Assembly (NCBI GenBank): GCA_039184335.1
Contig: JBCDBD010000009.1
Coordinates: forward strand, 14,439 to 78,438
DNA length: 64,000 nt
From: JBCDBD01 sp039184335
GTDB lineage: Bacteria; Bacteroidota; Bacteroidia; Flavobacteriales; Flavobacteriaceae
Direction of reading: 5' to 3'
Shown here one piece after another: positions 33,078 to 42,195 of this stretch (its first letter is position 1; the number at the start of each line of letters is the position of its first letter). The notes beneath the pieces were generated by a model. It made no database searches. It had not been told where the DNA came from and saw only the letters and a list, made by a program, of their open reading frames with translations. Position numbers and translations under genes: made by a program.

Positions 33078-33107
33078 AAAGAGGTCTCGACTGCGCTCGA
33101 CCTGACA
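33078..33107 (-). repeat. Right inverted repeat of the GIY-YIG element
   Basis: The reverse complement of this 30-bp stretch matches 32646-32675, identical over the first 21 bases and with two mismatches in the remainder. The core palindrome lies at 33087-33100. Confidence 0.75.
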
Positions 33108-33169
33108 AACTGCAACTTTGAAGATTTCAAATATTAAGAAATCAGCTACATTTAGTGGTAAATCTTGTT

Positions 33170-33941
33170 ATGGTGGTAAAATTTGTTGAATCGACCTATG
33201 ATTCTTTTAAGGATAAGCTCAAGAATCCATTTTATGGAACTCTTTTTATTGTTTGGATAATCCGAAACCGTGAGTTCATTTACAATGTATTTTTCGATCC
33301 GGATTGTACATCAAATCAACGTCTTGAGATTATCCGAAATCAGTTTTTGAGCTGGAATTCTATTATAGGTTTTGTAGTAACAATCCTAATTAGCTTAGGC
33401 TTAATGATTTTAATCTATGCTTCACTAAATCTATCAAGATTCATAGTTGAATTTTCTAAATGGAAATTGAAGTCTCGAATCCAAAAAATGTTTAGCAAAA
33501 CAAGTATTGTGCCTAGGGAAGACTATCTGGTAATGGAAAGGGAGAGGGATTACTTTCAAAAAGAAAATTTCAGATGAAAGAGACGAAGGAACTAAGCTTC
33601 AAAAAGAGCTTGAAGAGCTGAAAATAACGGAACCAAAATCAACTAATGGAATTAGTAAATCTAATGAGGAATTACGGAGACAATTTTCAAACTGAAAATC
33701 CGATAATGAAGAATACTTAAAAGACTTTAAAAATATTATTGGATGGATAAATGATAGGGACACTTTACCGAAAATTAAAGAAAAAGCCAGTCCAGGTTCA
33801 ATACATGAATTTCTTTTAAAAAATAATATAAAGGCAAATCTGTTAGAAAAAACTTGGTTCTATAAGTTCACTCCACTTGGGGTTACAGATGAAAAATTAC
33901 TATTTAGACCATCTTGTCAACGACAAATTTTACAACAATGA
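33170..33941 (+). pseudogene. Broken gene for a membrane-anchored coiled-coil protein
   Basis: The first frame (ATG 33170) gives 135 aa with two hydrophobic segments (GTLFIVWII, IIGFVVTILISLGLMILIYA) and stops at 33577. A +1 shift at the poly-A run near 33560 restores a long coding frame: KKISDERDEGTKLQKELEEL, a coiled coil, then an in-frame TGA at 33693-33695. After it the same frame continues (SDNEEYLKDFKNIIGW... FYKFTPLGVTDEKLLF) to a TGA at 33939-33941. One extra A plus one nonsense codon explains the whole 772 bp, so I read it as a recent pseudogene; one sequencing error alone would not explain it. The intact protein would be about 256 aa, two membrane helices plus a cytoplasmic C-terminal domain. 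The family is not recognised. Confidence 0.65.
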
Positions 33942-33955
33942 AATCAACCAATAAG

Positions 33956-35497
33956 CTACAACGGAATGTTCCCATGCTTTTTCCAAGGCGTTTCCACCTC
34001 TTTATTTTCCAACATAGCAAAGGTCTTCAACAATTTTCTCCGCGTATTTTCAGGTAAAATGACCTCATCAATAAAGCCACGCCGTGCTGCGCGATATGGA
34101 TTGGCAAACTTATCGGCATACTCCTGTTCCTTCTCCTTCAGCTTGGTTGCAGGGTCATCGGCAGCAGCAATTTCCCTTCTGAAGATAATTTCACTGGCCC
34201 CCTTGGCACCCATCACCGCAATTTCAGCAGTAGGCCAAGCATAGTTAAAGTCGGCCCCGATATGTTTGGAATTCATTACGTCATAGGCACCACCATACGC
34301 CTTTCTGGTAATGACCGTTACCCTTGGCACCGTGGCTTCGCTTAATGCGTATAATAATTTCGCTCCATTCATGATAATCGCGTTCCACTCTTGATCGGTA
34401 CCTGGCAAAAAACCCGGCACATCCACTAAAACTAAAAGGGGAATATTGAAGGCATCACAAAATCGGGTAAATCGCGCCCCTTTAATGGAACTGTCCACAT
34501 CTAGAACTCCCGCCAAAACCATCGGTTGATTGGCCACTATTCCAATACTCCGGCCTCCCAATCGGGCAAAACCTACAACAATGTTTTCCGCATAGTCCTT
34601 ATGTATTTCATAAAAGGAATCCGCATCAATGATACCATCGATGATCTCACGTATATCATAGGGTTTATTGGAATTATCGGGAACAATGCCTTTTAGTTCT
34701 TCCCGAATCTCATCACCCAATTCATAGGCATGCATTTTTGGGATCTCTTGATTGTTCTGGGGTAAGTAATCCAACAATCGCTTCAAATCTTCCAAACAGG
34801 CCGCATCATTGGCAGATGTCTTATGGGCTACCCCTGACTTTGAGGCATGCGTACTTGCTCCTCCCAATTCTTCTGAAGTCACTTCTTCGTTGGTCACCGT
34901 TTTGACCACATTGGGTCCCGTCACAAACATATAGCTGGTCTGTTCTACCATCAATATAAAATCTGTCATTGCGGGAGAATACACCGCCCCCCCAGCGCAT
35001 GGCCCCATAATTGCGGATAATTGTGGAATCACTCCTGAAGCCTGAACATTACGATAGAAAATATCGGCATACCCCCCTAAGCTTTTTACCCCTTCTTGAA
35101 TTCGGGCTCCACCAGAATCATTCAAGCCTATTACCGGGGCCCCCACTTTTATGGCCAAATCCATTACCTTACAGATTTTCTCGGCATGGGTTTCTGACAA
35201 CGCGCCACCGAAAACCGTAAAATCTTGGGCATATACATAAACCAAACGCCCATTGACAGTCCCATAACCTGTTACTACTCCATCGCCGAAATAGATTTCT
35301 TTTTCCATACCAAAATCGGTAGTGCGGTGGGTGACCAAAATCCCCATTTCTTCAAAAGAACCCTCATCCAATAAATAATTGATTCGTTCCCTTGCGGTCA
35401 ACTTCTTTTTGGCATGTTGCTTCTCAATACGTTTTTCACCTCCACCCAAATGGGCTTCAGCAATTTTATCGGTCAATCTTTTGGTTTTTTCATCCAT
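33956..35497 (-). CDS. Acyl-CoA carboxylase carboxyltransferase subunit (propionyl/methylmalonyl-CoA type)
   Basis: This 513-aa carboxyltransferase moves CO2 from carboxybiotin to an acyl-CoA, most likely propionyl-CoA. It has the crotonase-like halves seen in PccB/MmdA: GLNDSGGARIQEGVKSLGGY, GPCAGGAVYSPAMTDF, VDVPGFLPGTDQEW and ARRGFIDEVI near the end. It is the third gene of the operon BCCP - biotin carboxylase - carboxyltransferase, 7 bp after the second. Methylmalonyl-CoA mutase genes lie 3 kb away on the other strand, which supports propionyl-CoA as substrate. Confidence 0.9.
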   Translation of the reverse strand: MDEKTKRLTDKIAEAHLGGGEKRIEKQHAKKKLTARERINYLLDEGSFEEMGILVTHRTTDFGMEKEIYFGDGVVTGYGTVNGRLVYVYAQDFTVFGGALSETHAEKICKVMDLAIKVGAPVIGLNDSGGARIQEGVKSLGGYADIFYRNVQASGVIPQLSAIMGPCAGGAVYSPAMTDFILMVEQTSYMFVTGPNVVKTVTNEEVTSEELGGASTHASKSGVAHKTSANDAACLEDLKRLLDYLPQNNQEIPKMHAYELGDEIREELKGIVPDNSNKPYDIREIIDGIIDADSFYEIHKDYAENIVVGFARLGGRSIGIVANQPMVLAGVLDVDSSIKGARFTRFCDAFNIPLLVLVDVPGFLPGTDQEWNAIIMNGAKLLYALSEATVPRVTVITRKAYGGAYDVMNSKHIGADFNYAWPTAEIAVMGAKGASEIIFRREIAAADDPATKLKEKEQEYADKFANPYRAARRGFIDEVILPENTRRKLLKTFAMLENKEVETPWKKHGNIPL

Positions 35498-35504
35498 ACC
35501 AAGT

Positions 35505-36947
35505 TCAATTTGAGGGCAATCGTAATTTTTTTTGGTCTTCGAGATATTTTTTTAGGGTCACCATGGCAGCAATTTTGGCTTCTTCTTCAGATTTTGACCG
35601 AATGGCTTCGGGGGAGTAATGGTCTTTGACAAAATGGGTGTCAAAGTCACCGCTTCGGAAAGCTTCATGCGCAAAGACAAAGGTGCCAAATGGTAGTGTG
35701 GTATCCACACCTACAATTTCATATTTCGTGATGGCTTCGAGAATCAGTTCAATGGATTCTTCCCTAGTCTTTCCCCAGGTAATCAATTTGGCCAACATGG
35801 GGTCGTAATAAATGGGAATGTCCATTCCCTCTTCAAAGCCATTGTCCACCCGTATTCCATCACCCTGGGGCAATCGGTACCTTTCCAATCGTCCCACACT
35901 TGGCAAAAAATCATTCAAGGGGTCTTCAGCATACACTCGAAGTTCCATCGCATGGCCATTGATTTTAAGGTCTTCTTGTTTTAGGGGCAACGCTTCTCCC
36001 CTGGCCACTCTAATCTGTAGTTCAACCAAGTCTACCCCTGCAATAAGTTCCGTGACCGGATGTTCTACTTGCAAACGGGTATTCATTTCCAAAAAATAAA
36101 AGTTGTGGTCGGCATCCATCAAAAATTCGACCGTTCCTGCCCCCACATAGTCACAGGCTTTGGCCACCTTTGTGGCAGCGATGCCCATTTTGTTTCTGAG
36201 CCCTGGGGTCAAGATAGCAGATGGTGCCTCTTCCACCACCTTTTGGTGTCGTCTTTGAATACTGCATTCACGTTCAAAAAAATGGAGGATGTTACCATGG
36301 GTATCGGCCATCACTTGAATTTCAATATGGCGTGGTGAGGTGACATACTTCTCGATAAAAACCGATCCATCACCAAATGCAGAAGTTGCTTCACTTATGG
36401 CCCGTTGCATTTGCGATTCCAAATCCGCTTCACGGTCCACAATACGCATTCCCTTGCCCCCTCCCCCAGCAGATGCCTTGATCAATACTGGGAAACCAAT
36501 TTCATTGGCAATCCCACGTGCTTTTTTCATATCTGTAATGGCCTCATCAATACCGGGAACCATGGGGATATCATATTTTTTGACGGCTTCTTTGGCCGCC
36601 AATTTACTACCCATGATGCGAATGGCCTTTGATTTAGGCCCGATAAAGACCATATCTTGCTTTTCGACCGCTTCGGCAAAAGCTGCATTTTCGCTTAGAA
36701 ACCCATAACCTGGATGTATACCGTCAACGTTTAACGCTTTGGCCGCCTCAATAATTTTGCCGCCCATCAGGTACGATCGGTTCGAAGGTGGAGGGCCAAT
36801 ACAGATGGCCTCATCTGCAAATTTCACATGTGGCGCATCACGATCTGCTTCAGAAAAAACCGCAACAGTACTGATTCCCATTTTTTTGGCCGTACGCATT
36901 ACCCGAAGGGCAATCTCACCACGGTTGGCTATCAATATTTTTTTCAT
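35505..36947 (-). CDS. accC: Biotin carboxylase subunit of acyl-CoA carboxylase
   Basis: This 480-aa ATP-grasp enzyme carboxylates the biotin on the neighbouring carrier protein. Motifs include ILIANRGEIALRV at the start, DGIHPGYGFLSEN (85-97 region), the glycine-rich ATP loop GGGGKGM at 161-167, IEKYVTSPRHIEIQ, FLEMNTRLQVEHPVTE and the C-terminal PSVGRLERYR segment. It lies between the biotin carrier (11 bp upstream) and the carboxyltransferase. As the symbol, accC describes the fold; the complex is probably a propionyl-CoA carboxylase rather than the fatty-acid-synthesis acetyl-CoA carboxylase. Confidence 0.9.
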   Translation of the reverse strand: MKKILIANRGEIALRVMRTAKKMGISTVAVFSEADRDAPHVKFADEAICIGPPPSNRSYLMGGKIIEAAKALNVDGIHPGYGFLSENAAFAEAVEKQDMVFIGPKSKAIRIMGSKLAAKEAVKKYDIPMVPGIDEAITDMKKARGIANEIGFPVLIKASAGGGGKGMRIVDREADLESQMQRAISEATSAFGDGSVFIEKYVTSPRHIEIQVMADTHGNILHFFERECSIQRRHQKVVEEAPSAILTPGLRNKMGIAATKVAKACDYVGAGTVEFLMDADHNFYFLEMNTRLQVEHPVTELIAGVDLVELQIRVARGEALPLKQEDLKINGHAMELRVYAEDPLNDFLPSVGRLERYRLPQGDGIRVDNGFEEGMDIPIYYDPMLAKLITWGKTREESIELILEAITKYEIVGVDTTLPFGTFVFAHEAFRSGDFDTHFVKDHYSPEAIRSKSEEEAKIAAMVTLKKYLEDQKKLRLPSN

Positions 36948-36958
36948 AGTATCACGAC

Positions 36959-37444
36959 TTATTCAAATTCGACCAGCACATGCTTCTTTTCAACGGCAGC
37001 ACCCTTTTTAACCTTTATCGATTTGATGATACCATTTCTTGGAGAAGTAATCATGTTTTCCATTTTCATGGCCTCGAGTATCAGCAGGGAATCGTTCACG
37101 GTCACTTCCTGACCTTCTTGAACCAAAATATCCAGGATAAGTCCTGGCATAGGTGCCGCAATTTCACCAATATTTTTGTCATCGTTTGACGAAAATCCCA
37201 TTTCATCGATCAAAATATCCAAGGGGTTTGAAATGCGGACACCATTTTCGCTGTTGTTGATCTTTACCACATAGTGTTTTTGGTCAAAACCTGATGTAAT
37301 AAATTCGATATGGTATGATTTGCCATGGTACAACAAGTGATAGGTATCCGTTCCTGTTTTGAGCATATCAAGCCCTGAAACCATCTCCCTGGAAAGTTCA
37401 AAATCGTGTGATTCGTTGATTTTTAACCGGTACGTGTTTTCCAT
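36959..37444 (-). CDS. Biotin carboxyl carrier protein
   Basis: This 161-aa protein has a C-terminal biotinyl/lipoyl domain: GEIAAPMPGLILDI, then EAMKMEN with the biotinylated lysine K127, ending KKHVLVEFE. The N-terminal 85 residues form a BT-like interaction region (NESHDFELSREMVSGLD), as in propionyl-CoA carboxylases. It is the first gene of the carboxylase operon, with a promoter box at 37502-37509. Confidence 0.9.
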   Translation of the reverse strand: MENTYRLKINESHDFELSREMVSGLDMLKTGTDTYHLLYHGKSYHIEFITSGFDQKHYVVKINNSENGVRISNPLDILIDEMGFSSNDDKNIGEIAAPMPGLILDILVQEGQEVTVNDSLLILEAMKMENMITSPRNGIIKSIKVKKGAAVEKKHVLVEFE

Positions 37445-37501
37445 AATTTAGGTTTCATGTGTCACCCATTCAAGTTAAGGCTTTCCATTCAAATTCTTCA
37501 C

Positions 37502-37509
37502 CAAAACTA
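37502..37509 (-). promoter_or_regulatory. Promoter -7 box for the carboxylase operon
   Basis: TAGTTTTG on the minus strand fits TAnnTTTG, 57 bp upstream of the carrier-protein ATG. Confidence 0.45.
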
Positions 37510-37621
37510 GGGCAAATGAGTTCATGGCAATATGAAGTTTGTCATTTTTTAAAATAGAAATTGTGGCTAACTATGCAAGTACAAGAGCTTCGTACAAGCA
37601 AAATGAATCATGTCAAATGCT

Positions 37622-37629
37622 TACTTTTG
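37622..37629 (+). promoter_or_regulatory. Promoter -7 box for uridine kinase
   Basis: TACTTTTG fits TAnnTTTG and lies 16 bp upstream of the ATG at 37646. It supports that start over an in-frame ATG at 37610, which lies upstream of the box. Confidence 0.55.
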
Positions 37630-37645
37630 GATCAAAATCATTTTC

Positions 37646-38254
37646 ATGCTCATAATTGGAATTGCAGGTGGCACTGGCTGCGGAAAAACCACAGTGGTCA
37701 ACCAAATAGTCAATGAACTGCCAAAAGATGAAGTGGGTGTCATCTCACAAGATTCCTACTATAATGACCTTTCACACCTGACCAAGGACGAACGGGGCCA
37801 AATCAACTTTGACCATCCACATTCCATAGACTTCGATCTTCTCATTTTCCATCTAAAGCAATTGAGAGAAGGAAAAAGCATCCAAAAGCCAGTGTACTCC
37901 TTTGTGGAAGAGAACCGTTTGGGGAAGACAGAACTGACCGAGCCTAGAAAGGTAATGATCGTTGAGGGCATTCTGGTTCTGAGCAGCCCAAAATTACGTG
38001 AGATGTTCGATATAAAGATATACGTGCACGCTGATTCTGATGAGCGCCTAATACGGCGGCTACAGCGCGACACCAAGGAAAGGGGCCATGATCTGGAAAA
38101 AGTACTGCACCGCTACCAAACGGCTGTCAAACCCATGCATAACCAATTTATTGAACCCTCAAAAGAATTTGCCGATATTATCATCCCCAATAACCATTAC
38201 AATACCGTCGCCATAGACATTGTACGTACCATTATCAACAATAAGCTAGGATAA
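37646..38254 (+). CDS. udk: Uridine kinase
   Basis: This 202-aa enzyme phosphorylates uridine and cytidine to UMP and CMP in pyrimidine salvage. The P-loop GGTGCGKT is at residues 8-15, with ISQDSYYNDL, FDHPHSIDFDLL and RRLQRDTKERG motifs as in Udk. Length matches the family. It heads a run that continues with the DivIC/FtsB-like gene (2 bp gap) and methylmalonyl-CoA mutase, although these functions are unrelated. Confidence 0.9.
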   Translation: MLIIGIAGGTGCGKTTVVNQIVNELPKDEVGVISQDSYYNDLSHLTKDERGQINFDHPHSIDFDLLIFHLKQLREGKSIQKPVYSFVEENRLGKTELTEPRKVMIVEGILVLSSPKLREMFDIKIYVHADSDERLIRRLQRDTKERGHDLEKVLHRYQTAVKPMHNQFIEPSKEFADIIIPNNHYNTVAIDIVRTIINNKLG

Positions 38255-38256
38255 AC

Positions 38257-38592
38257 GTGGGATTCAAAAAGTTAAAGGAAAGGAAATGGATCAAGGTACT
38301 GACAAACATGTATGTATTGGTATTGACCATTTTTGTCGTTTGGATGGCATTTTTCGACACTAATTCACTTTTGATCCACTTAGAACTGAAACGGGAAATC
38401 GATACGTTGCAAAAACAGAAAGAATTTTTGGAAGGGGAAATAAAAAAAGACAAAAAGACCTTGAAAGAGCTTTCTGATAAAAATGCCCTCGAAAAATTTG
38501 CCCGAGAACAATACTATATGAAAAAGGAAAATGAAGAGATCTTCTTGATTGAATATGAAGACAGCATAAAGCAGAAGCGCGATGACGAATAG
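38257..38592 (+). CDS. FtsB/DivIC-family septum formation initiator
   Basis: This 111-aa protein is read from a GTG at 38257, 2 bp after udk. It has a short cytoplasmic N-terminus, one membrane helix (MYVLVLTIFVVWMAFF), then a periplasmic coiled coil (LKREIDTLQKQKEFLEGEI) and the conserved ALEKFAREQYYMKKENEEIF that marks FtsB/DivIC proteins. By family it joins FtsL and FtsQ in activating septal cell-wall synthesis. Its last 11 nt overlap the start of mutA, so the two are probably translationally coupled. An internal ATG at 38308 would remove the cytoplasmic part and is less likely. Confidence 0.85.
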   Translation: MGFKKLKERKWIKVLTNMYVLVLTIFVVWMAFFDTNSLLIHLELKREIDTLQKQKEFLEGEIKKDKKTLKELSDKNALEKFAREQYYMKKENEEIFLIEYEDSIKQKRDDE

Positions 38593-39979
38593 CAATCTTT
38601 TTGAAGAGTTTTCAGCAGTTACCAGTAAACAGTGGAAACAAAAAATACAATACGACCTAAAAGGTGCTGATTACAATGATGCCTTGGTCTGGGAATCCCT
38701 AGAGGGCATACGGGTGAAACCTTTTTACCATGCTGGGGATGTCACAAAAAACATTTCCTTTAGACTGCCCCAAGACCATCATTGGCAAATAGGGCAAGCC
38801 CTTTATGCCCAAAACGCCGGCTTGACCAACCAAAAGGCCCTGGATGCCATTCATAAGGGGGCTACAAGCCTAATGATTGAAATTCCTGAAAGTGATATCG
38901 ATTGGGGCATACTCTTTAGGGATGTCCCCTTGGAAAAGATACCGGTCCATTTGCACTTTAAGTTTCTTGAGGCCAATGCCATCAAAAGGCTGTTAGATCA
39001 AATAGGCAGTGGCACTGCGCAACTATTCTTGAATATTGATAGTATCGGACATCTTGCCAGTTCAGGAAATTGGCACATGAATTTAGACAAAGACCATAAG
39101 GTTTTGCAAGCCATCACCACCCTATGCGAAAACCATAACACCAACATTACGGTACTGGGAGTGGATATCGCCTGGCACCAAAATGCTGGGGCCAATATGG
39201 TACAGCAATTGGCCTACGCCCTGGCCCATGCCAATGAATATTTGAACCATTTTCAGCATAGTATGGCAAATAGCGGTACCAAGGCGCCAATTGCCATAAA
39301 GGTTGCAGTCGGTAGCAACTATTTTTTTGAAATTGCAAAAATAAGGGCCCTACGCTGGTTGTGGTGCAGCTTGGCCGACAGGTATGGCATTATGGCCCAC
39401 TGCCATATTTTGGCCATTCCGTCAACACGGAACAAGACCCTGTACGACTACAATGTCAATATGTTGCGTACCACTTCTGAATGTATGTCGGCCATTCTCG
39501 GTGGGGCCGACACGATATGCAACTTACCTTACGATGCCATCTATCACAAAGCAAATGAATTTGGGGATCGTATCGCAAGAAACCAATTGCTCTTACTAAA
39601 AGAAGAAAGTTATTTCAATGAAGCTTTCAAAGCCTCTGAAGGAGCATATTATATCGAATCGCTTACCCAACAAATGGCGCAAAAAGCCCTGGCACTCTTC
39701 AAGCAGATCGAAACCGGTGGTGGATTTCTTTCCCAATTAAAAAAAGGGGGCATTCAAAAGAAGATCAAAGAAAGTGCAGCAAAAGAACAACACCTGTTTG
39801 ACACGGGGCAATTGGTACTCTTGGGCACCAACAAGTTTCAAAACGATAACGACCGGATGAAGCATGAACTTCAACTATACCCCTTTGTCAAAACATCAAA
39901 AAGAAAGACCTTGGTCGAGCCCATCATTCCAAGGAGGCTTTCAGAGAAATTGGAGCAAAAAAGGCTGGATGATGAGTAG
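38582..39979 (+). CDS. mutA: Methylmalonyl-CoA mutase small subunit
   Basis: This 465-aa protein belongs to the MutA (small, non-catalytic) subunit family: WKQKIQYDLKGADYNDALVW near the start, DYNVNMLRTTSECMSAILGG and SEGAYYIESLTQQMAQKALA in the barrel. It lacks a B12-binding domain, as expected for the small subunit, and is shorter than the ~620 aa of Propionibacterium MutA. With MutB it isomerises succinyl-CoA and (R)-methylmalonyl-CoA. Its 3' end overlaps mutB by 8 nt. Confidence 0.9.
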   Translation: MTNSNLFEEFSAVTSKQWKQKIQYDLKGADYNDALVWESLEGIRVKPFYHAGDVTKNISFRLPQDHHWQIGQALYAQNAGLTNQKALDAIHKGATSLMIEIPESDIDWGILFRDVPLEKIPVHLHFKFLEANAIKRLLDQIGSGTAQLFLNIDSIGHLASSGNWHMNLDKDHKVLQAITTLCENHNTNITVLGVDIAWHQNAGANMVQQLAYALAHANEYLNHFQHSMANSGTKAPIAIKVAVGSNYFFEIAKIRALRWLWCSLADRYGIMAHCHILAIPSTRNKTLYDYNVNMLRTTSECMSAILGGADTICNLPYDAIYHKANEFGDRIARNQLLLLKEESYFNEAFKASEGAYYIESLTQQMAQKALALFKQIETGGGFLSQLKKGGIQKKIKESAAKEQHLFDTGQLVLLGTNKFQNDNDRMKHELQLYPFVKTSKRKTLVEPIIPRRLSEKLEQKRLDDE

Positions 39980-42047
39980 AAAAAACATACAGGACCTAGA
40001 GCTGCTAAACCCCGAAACAATACAAAAAAAGGACGTTGAAAAGTACGACCACTCTGATTTTGCGGCCGGTATTCCGCCCTTTCTCCGGGGCCCCTATAGC
40101 ACCATGTACGTCAGAAGGCCCTGGACGATACGTCAGTATGCGGGCTTTTCAACAGCAGAAGAAAGCAATGCGTTTTACAAAAGAAACCTGGCGGCAGGGC
40201 AAAAAGGCCTTTCCATCGCATTTGACCTGCCCACGCACCGGGGATACGATAGCGACAATGAACGTGTGGTCGGCGATGTCGGTAAAGCAGGTGTTGCAAT
40301 AGACACGGTCGCCGATATGAAAATTCTTTTTGAGGGTATCCCTTTGGATAAAATGTCGGTGTCGATGACCATGAATGGGGCGGTACTTCCCATTATGGCC
40401 TTCTACATAGTGGCGGCCTTGGAACAGGGGGTCAACTTAGAGCAGCTTTCAGGAACCATACAGAACGATATCTTAAAGGAATTTATGGTGCGAAATACCT
40501 ATATCTATCCCCCTTCCCCATCTATGCAGATTGTTGCGGATATCTTTGAATTTGCAAGCGAACACATGCCCAAGTTCAACAGTATCAGCATTTCGGGCTA
40601 CCATATGCACGAGGCAGGCGCTCCCGCTGCCATGGAACTGGCCTACACACTGGCAGATGGGGTGGAATATATAAGAACTGGCCTTAAAACAGGGCTCAAA
40701 ATCGATGGGTTTGCTCCCAGGCTATCCTTTTTTTGGGGCATCGGCATGAACCACTTTGCCGAAATCGCAAAAATGCGGGCAGGCCGTATGTTATGGGCAA
40801 AATTGGTCAAACAGTTTGGTCCGCAAAATGAAAAGTCACTGATGCTGCGTACCCATTCCCAAACCAGTGGGTGGAGCCTCACCGAACAAGATCCGTTCAA
40901 TAATGTGGCGCGAACGACCATTGAGGCCATGGCTGCCATATTTGGCGGTACCCAAAGTTTGCATACCAATGCCCTTGATGAGGCGATAGCCCTGCCCACC
41001 GATTTTTCGGCACGAATTGCTAGAAACACCCAAATCTATCTGCAAGAGGAAACATATCTTACCAAGACAGTCGACCCGTGGGCAGGCAGCTACCACGTGG
41101 AGTCATTGACCGCCCAAACAGCATATGAAGCATGGCAACTTATCAAAGAGGTTGAATCATTGGGGGGAATGACCAAGGCCATTGAAGCCGGTATCCCCAA
41201 AATGCGTATCGAAGAAGCGGCCGCAAAGAAACAGGCACGAATTGACAGTGGTCAAGAGGTAATTGTAGGCGTGAACAAATATGTGCTGGAAAATGAAGAT
41301 GATCTACACATTTTGGAGGTTGATAACCAAAAAGTGCGTGCGCAACAACTGGAGCGATTGGCACAAATTCGCAATACTAGAAATGAGCGCGAAGTGCAAA
41401 AAGCACTGGAAGAGATCACTTCGGCGGCAAAAGCTAAAATGGAATCAAAAAAAGCAGGAAATTTGTTAGCTTTAGCCATAACAGCAGCAAAAGCAAGGGC
41501 AACACTGGGCGAAATAAGTGATGCCCTTGAAAAGGCTTTTGGTCGATACCAAGCTAAAATTCAATCCATTACAGGTGTGTATTCAAAAGAGATCAAAAAT
41601 GATTCCCGTTACCAAAAAGCGACCCAAATGGCCGATGTCTTTGCCGTACAAGAAGGTCGTCGCCCACGCATCATGATTGCCAAAATGGGACAAGATGGCC
41701 ATGACAGGGGCGCCAAGGTAGTAGCCACAGGTTACGCCGACCTTGGGTTCGATGTTGACATCGGCCCTCTTTTTCAAACACCGGAAGAGGTTGCCAAACA
41801 GGCTGTGGAAAATGATGTACATGTTTTGGGCATCTCATCCCTTGCCGGTGGCCATAAAACACTTGTCCCTGAAGTCATCAAGCAATTGGAGTTTTATGAA
41901 AGAGATGACATATTGGTAATCGTTGGTGGGGTCATTCCCAAACAAGACTATGCGCACTTGTACGATTCAGGTGCGGTCGCCGTATTTGGTCCTGGCACCA
42001 AAATCAGTGATGCGGCCATTAAAATTCTTGAAATTCTGATGGCATAA
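39972..42047 (+). CDS. mutB: Methylmalonyl-CoA mutase large subunit (B12-dependent)
   Basis: This 691-aa catalytic subunit has a TIM barrel with FAAGIPPFLRGPYSTMYVRR, SIAFDLPTHRGYDSD and RTHSQTSGWSLTEQDPFNN. The C-terminal cobalamin domain carries DGHDRG, with H577 as the cobalt ligand, followed by GISSLAGGHKTL and FGPGTKI. The ATG at 39972 (MSRKNIQDL) is preferred; the adjacent ATG at 39969 is equally possible, and a start at 39864 would lie in mutA coding sequence. It needs adenosylcobalamin. With the carboxylase operon it forms the propionyl-CoA/succinyl-CoA pathway. Confidence 0.95.
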   Translation: MSRKNIQDLELLNPETIQKKDVEKYDHSDFAAGIPPFLRGPYSTMYVRRPWTIRQYAGFSTAEESNAFYKRNLAAGQKGLSIAFDLPTHRGYDSDNERVVGDVGKAGVAIDTVADMKILFEGIPLDKMSVSMTMNGAVLPIMAFYIVAALEQGVNLEQLSGTIQNDILKEFMVRNTYIYPPSPSMQIVADIFEFASEHMPKFNSISISGYHMHEAGAPAAMELAYTLADGVEYIRTGLKTGLKIDGFAPRLSFFWGIGMNHFAEIAKMRAGRMLWAKLVKQFGPQNEKSLMLRTHSQTSGWSLTEQDPFNNVARTTIEAMAAIFGGTQSLHTNALDEAIALPTDFSARIARNTQIYLQEETYLTKTVDPWAGSYHVESLTAQTAYEAWQLIKEVESLGGMTKAIEAGIPKMRIEEAAAKKQARIDSGQEVIVGVNKYVLENEDDLHILEVDNQKVRAQQLERLAQIRNTRNEREVQKALEEITSAAKAKMESKKAGNLLALAITAAKARATLGEISDALEKAFGRYQAKIQSITGVYSKEIKNDSRYQKATQMADVFAVQEGRRPRIMIAKMGQDGHDRGAKVVATGYADLGFDVDIGPLFQTPEEVAKQAVENDVHVLGISSLAGGHKTLVPEVIKQLEFYERDDILVIVGGVIPKQDYAHLYDSGAVAVFGPGTKISDAAIKILEILMA

Positions 42048-42195
42048 AATGTATTGGATTGCAGTTTAATTAGTTGATAGTTCAAACTTTAACTTTCTTT
42101 AACGCAGCTTACACCTGTTATTCACCTTGTGTTAACAAAATACATTTTTTAGCATTATAAATAGTTGTATTTTTAGCACCTAACTTGCTGTTGAA

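Larger units (their letters stand above)
32646..33107 (+). mobile_element. Putative small element: GIY-YIG gene between terminal inverted repeats
   Basis: About 460 bp are bounded by nearly identical inverted repeats. The left end reads TGTCAGGTCGAGCGCAGTCG... at 32646-32675, and the right end is its reverse complement at 33078-33107, with 28 of 30 positions matching. A third, shorter copy lies inside the right end (33025-33047). The only gene inside is the 103-aa GIY-YIG protein. No target-site duplication is apparent. This could be a non-autonomous or self-mobilising element, or a REP-like palindrome cluster that happens to flank the gene. Confidence 0.5.

Noticed and set aside
32640..33115. 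Target-site duplication around the GIY-YIG element
   Set aside because: Bases just outside the two inverted repeats (AGAGA on the left, AACTG on the right) do not match.
41085..41105. CACGTG palindrome as a parS site
   Set aside because: It lies inside mutB coding sequence and lacks the flanking TGTT/AACA arms of parS.
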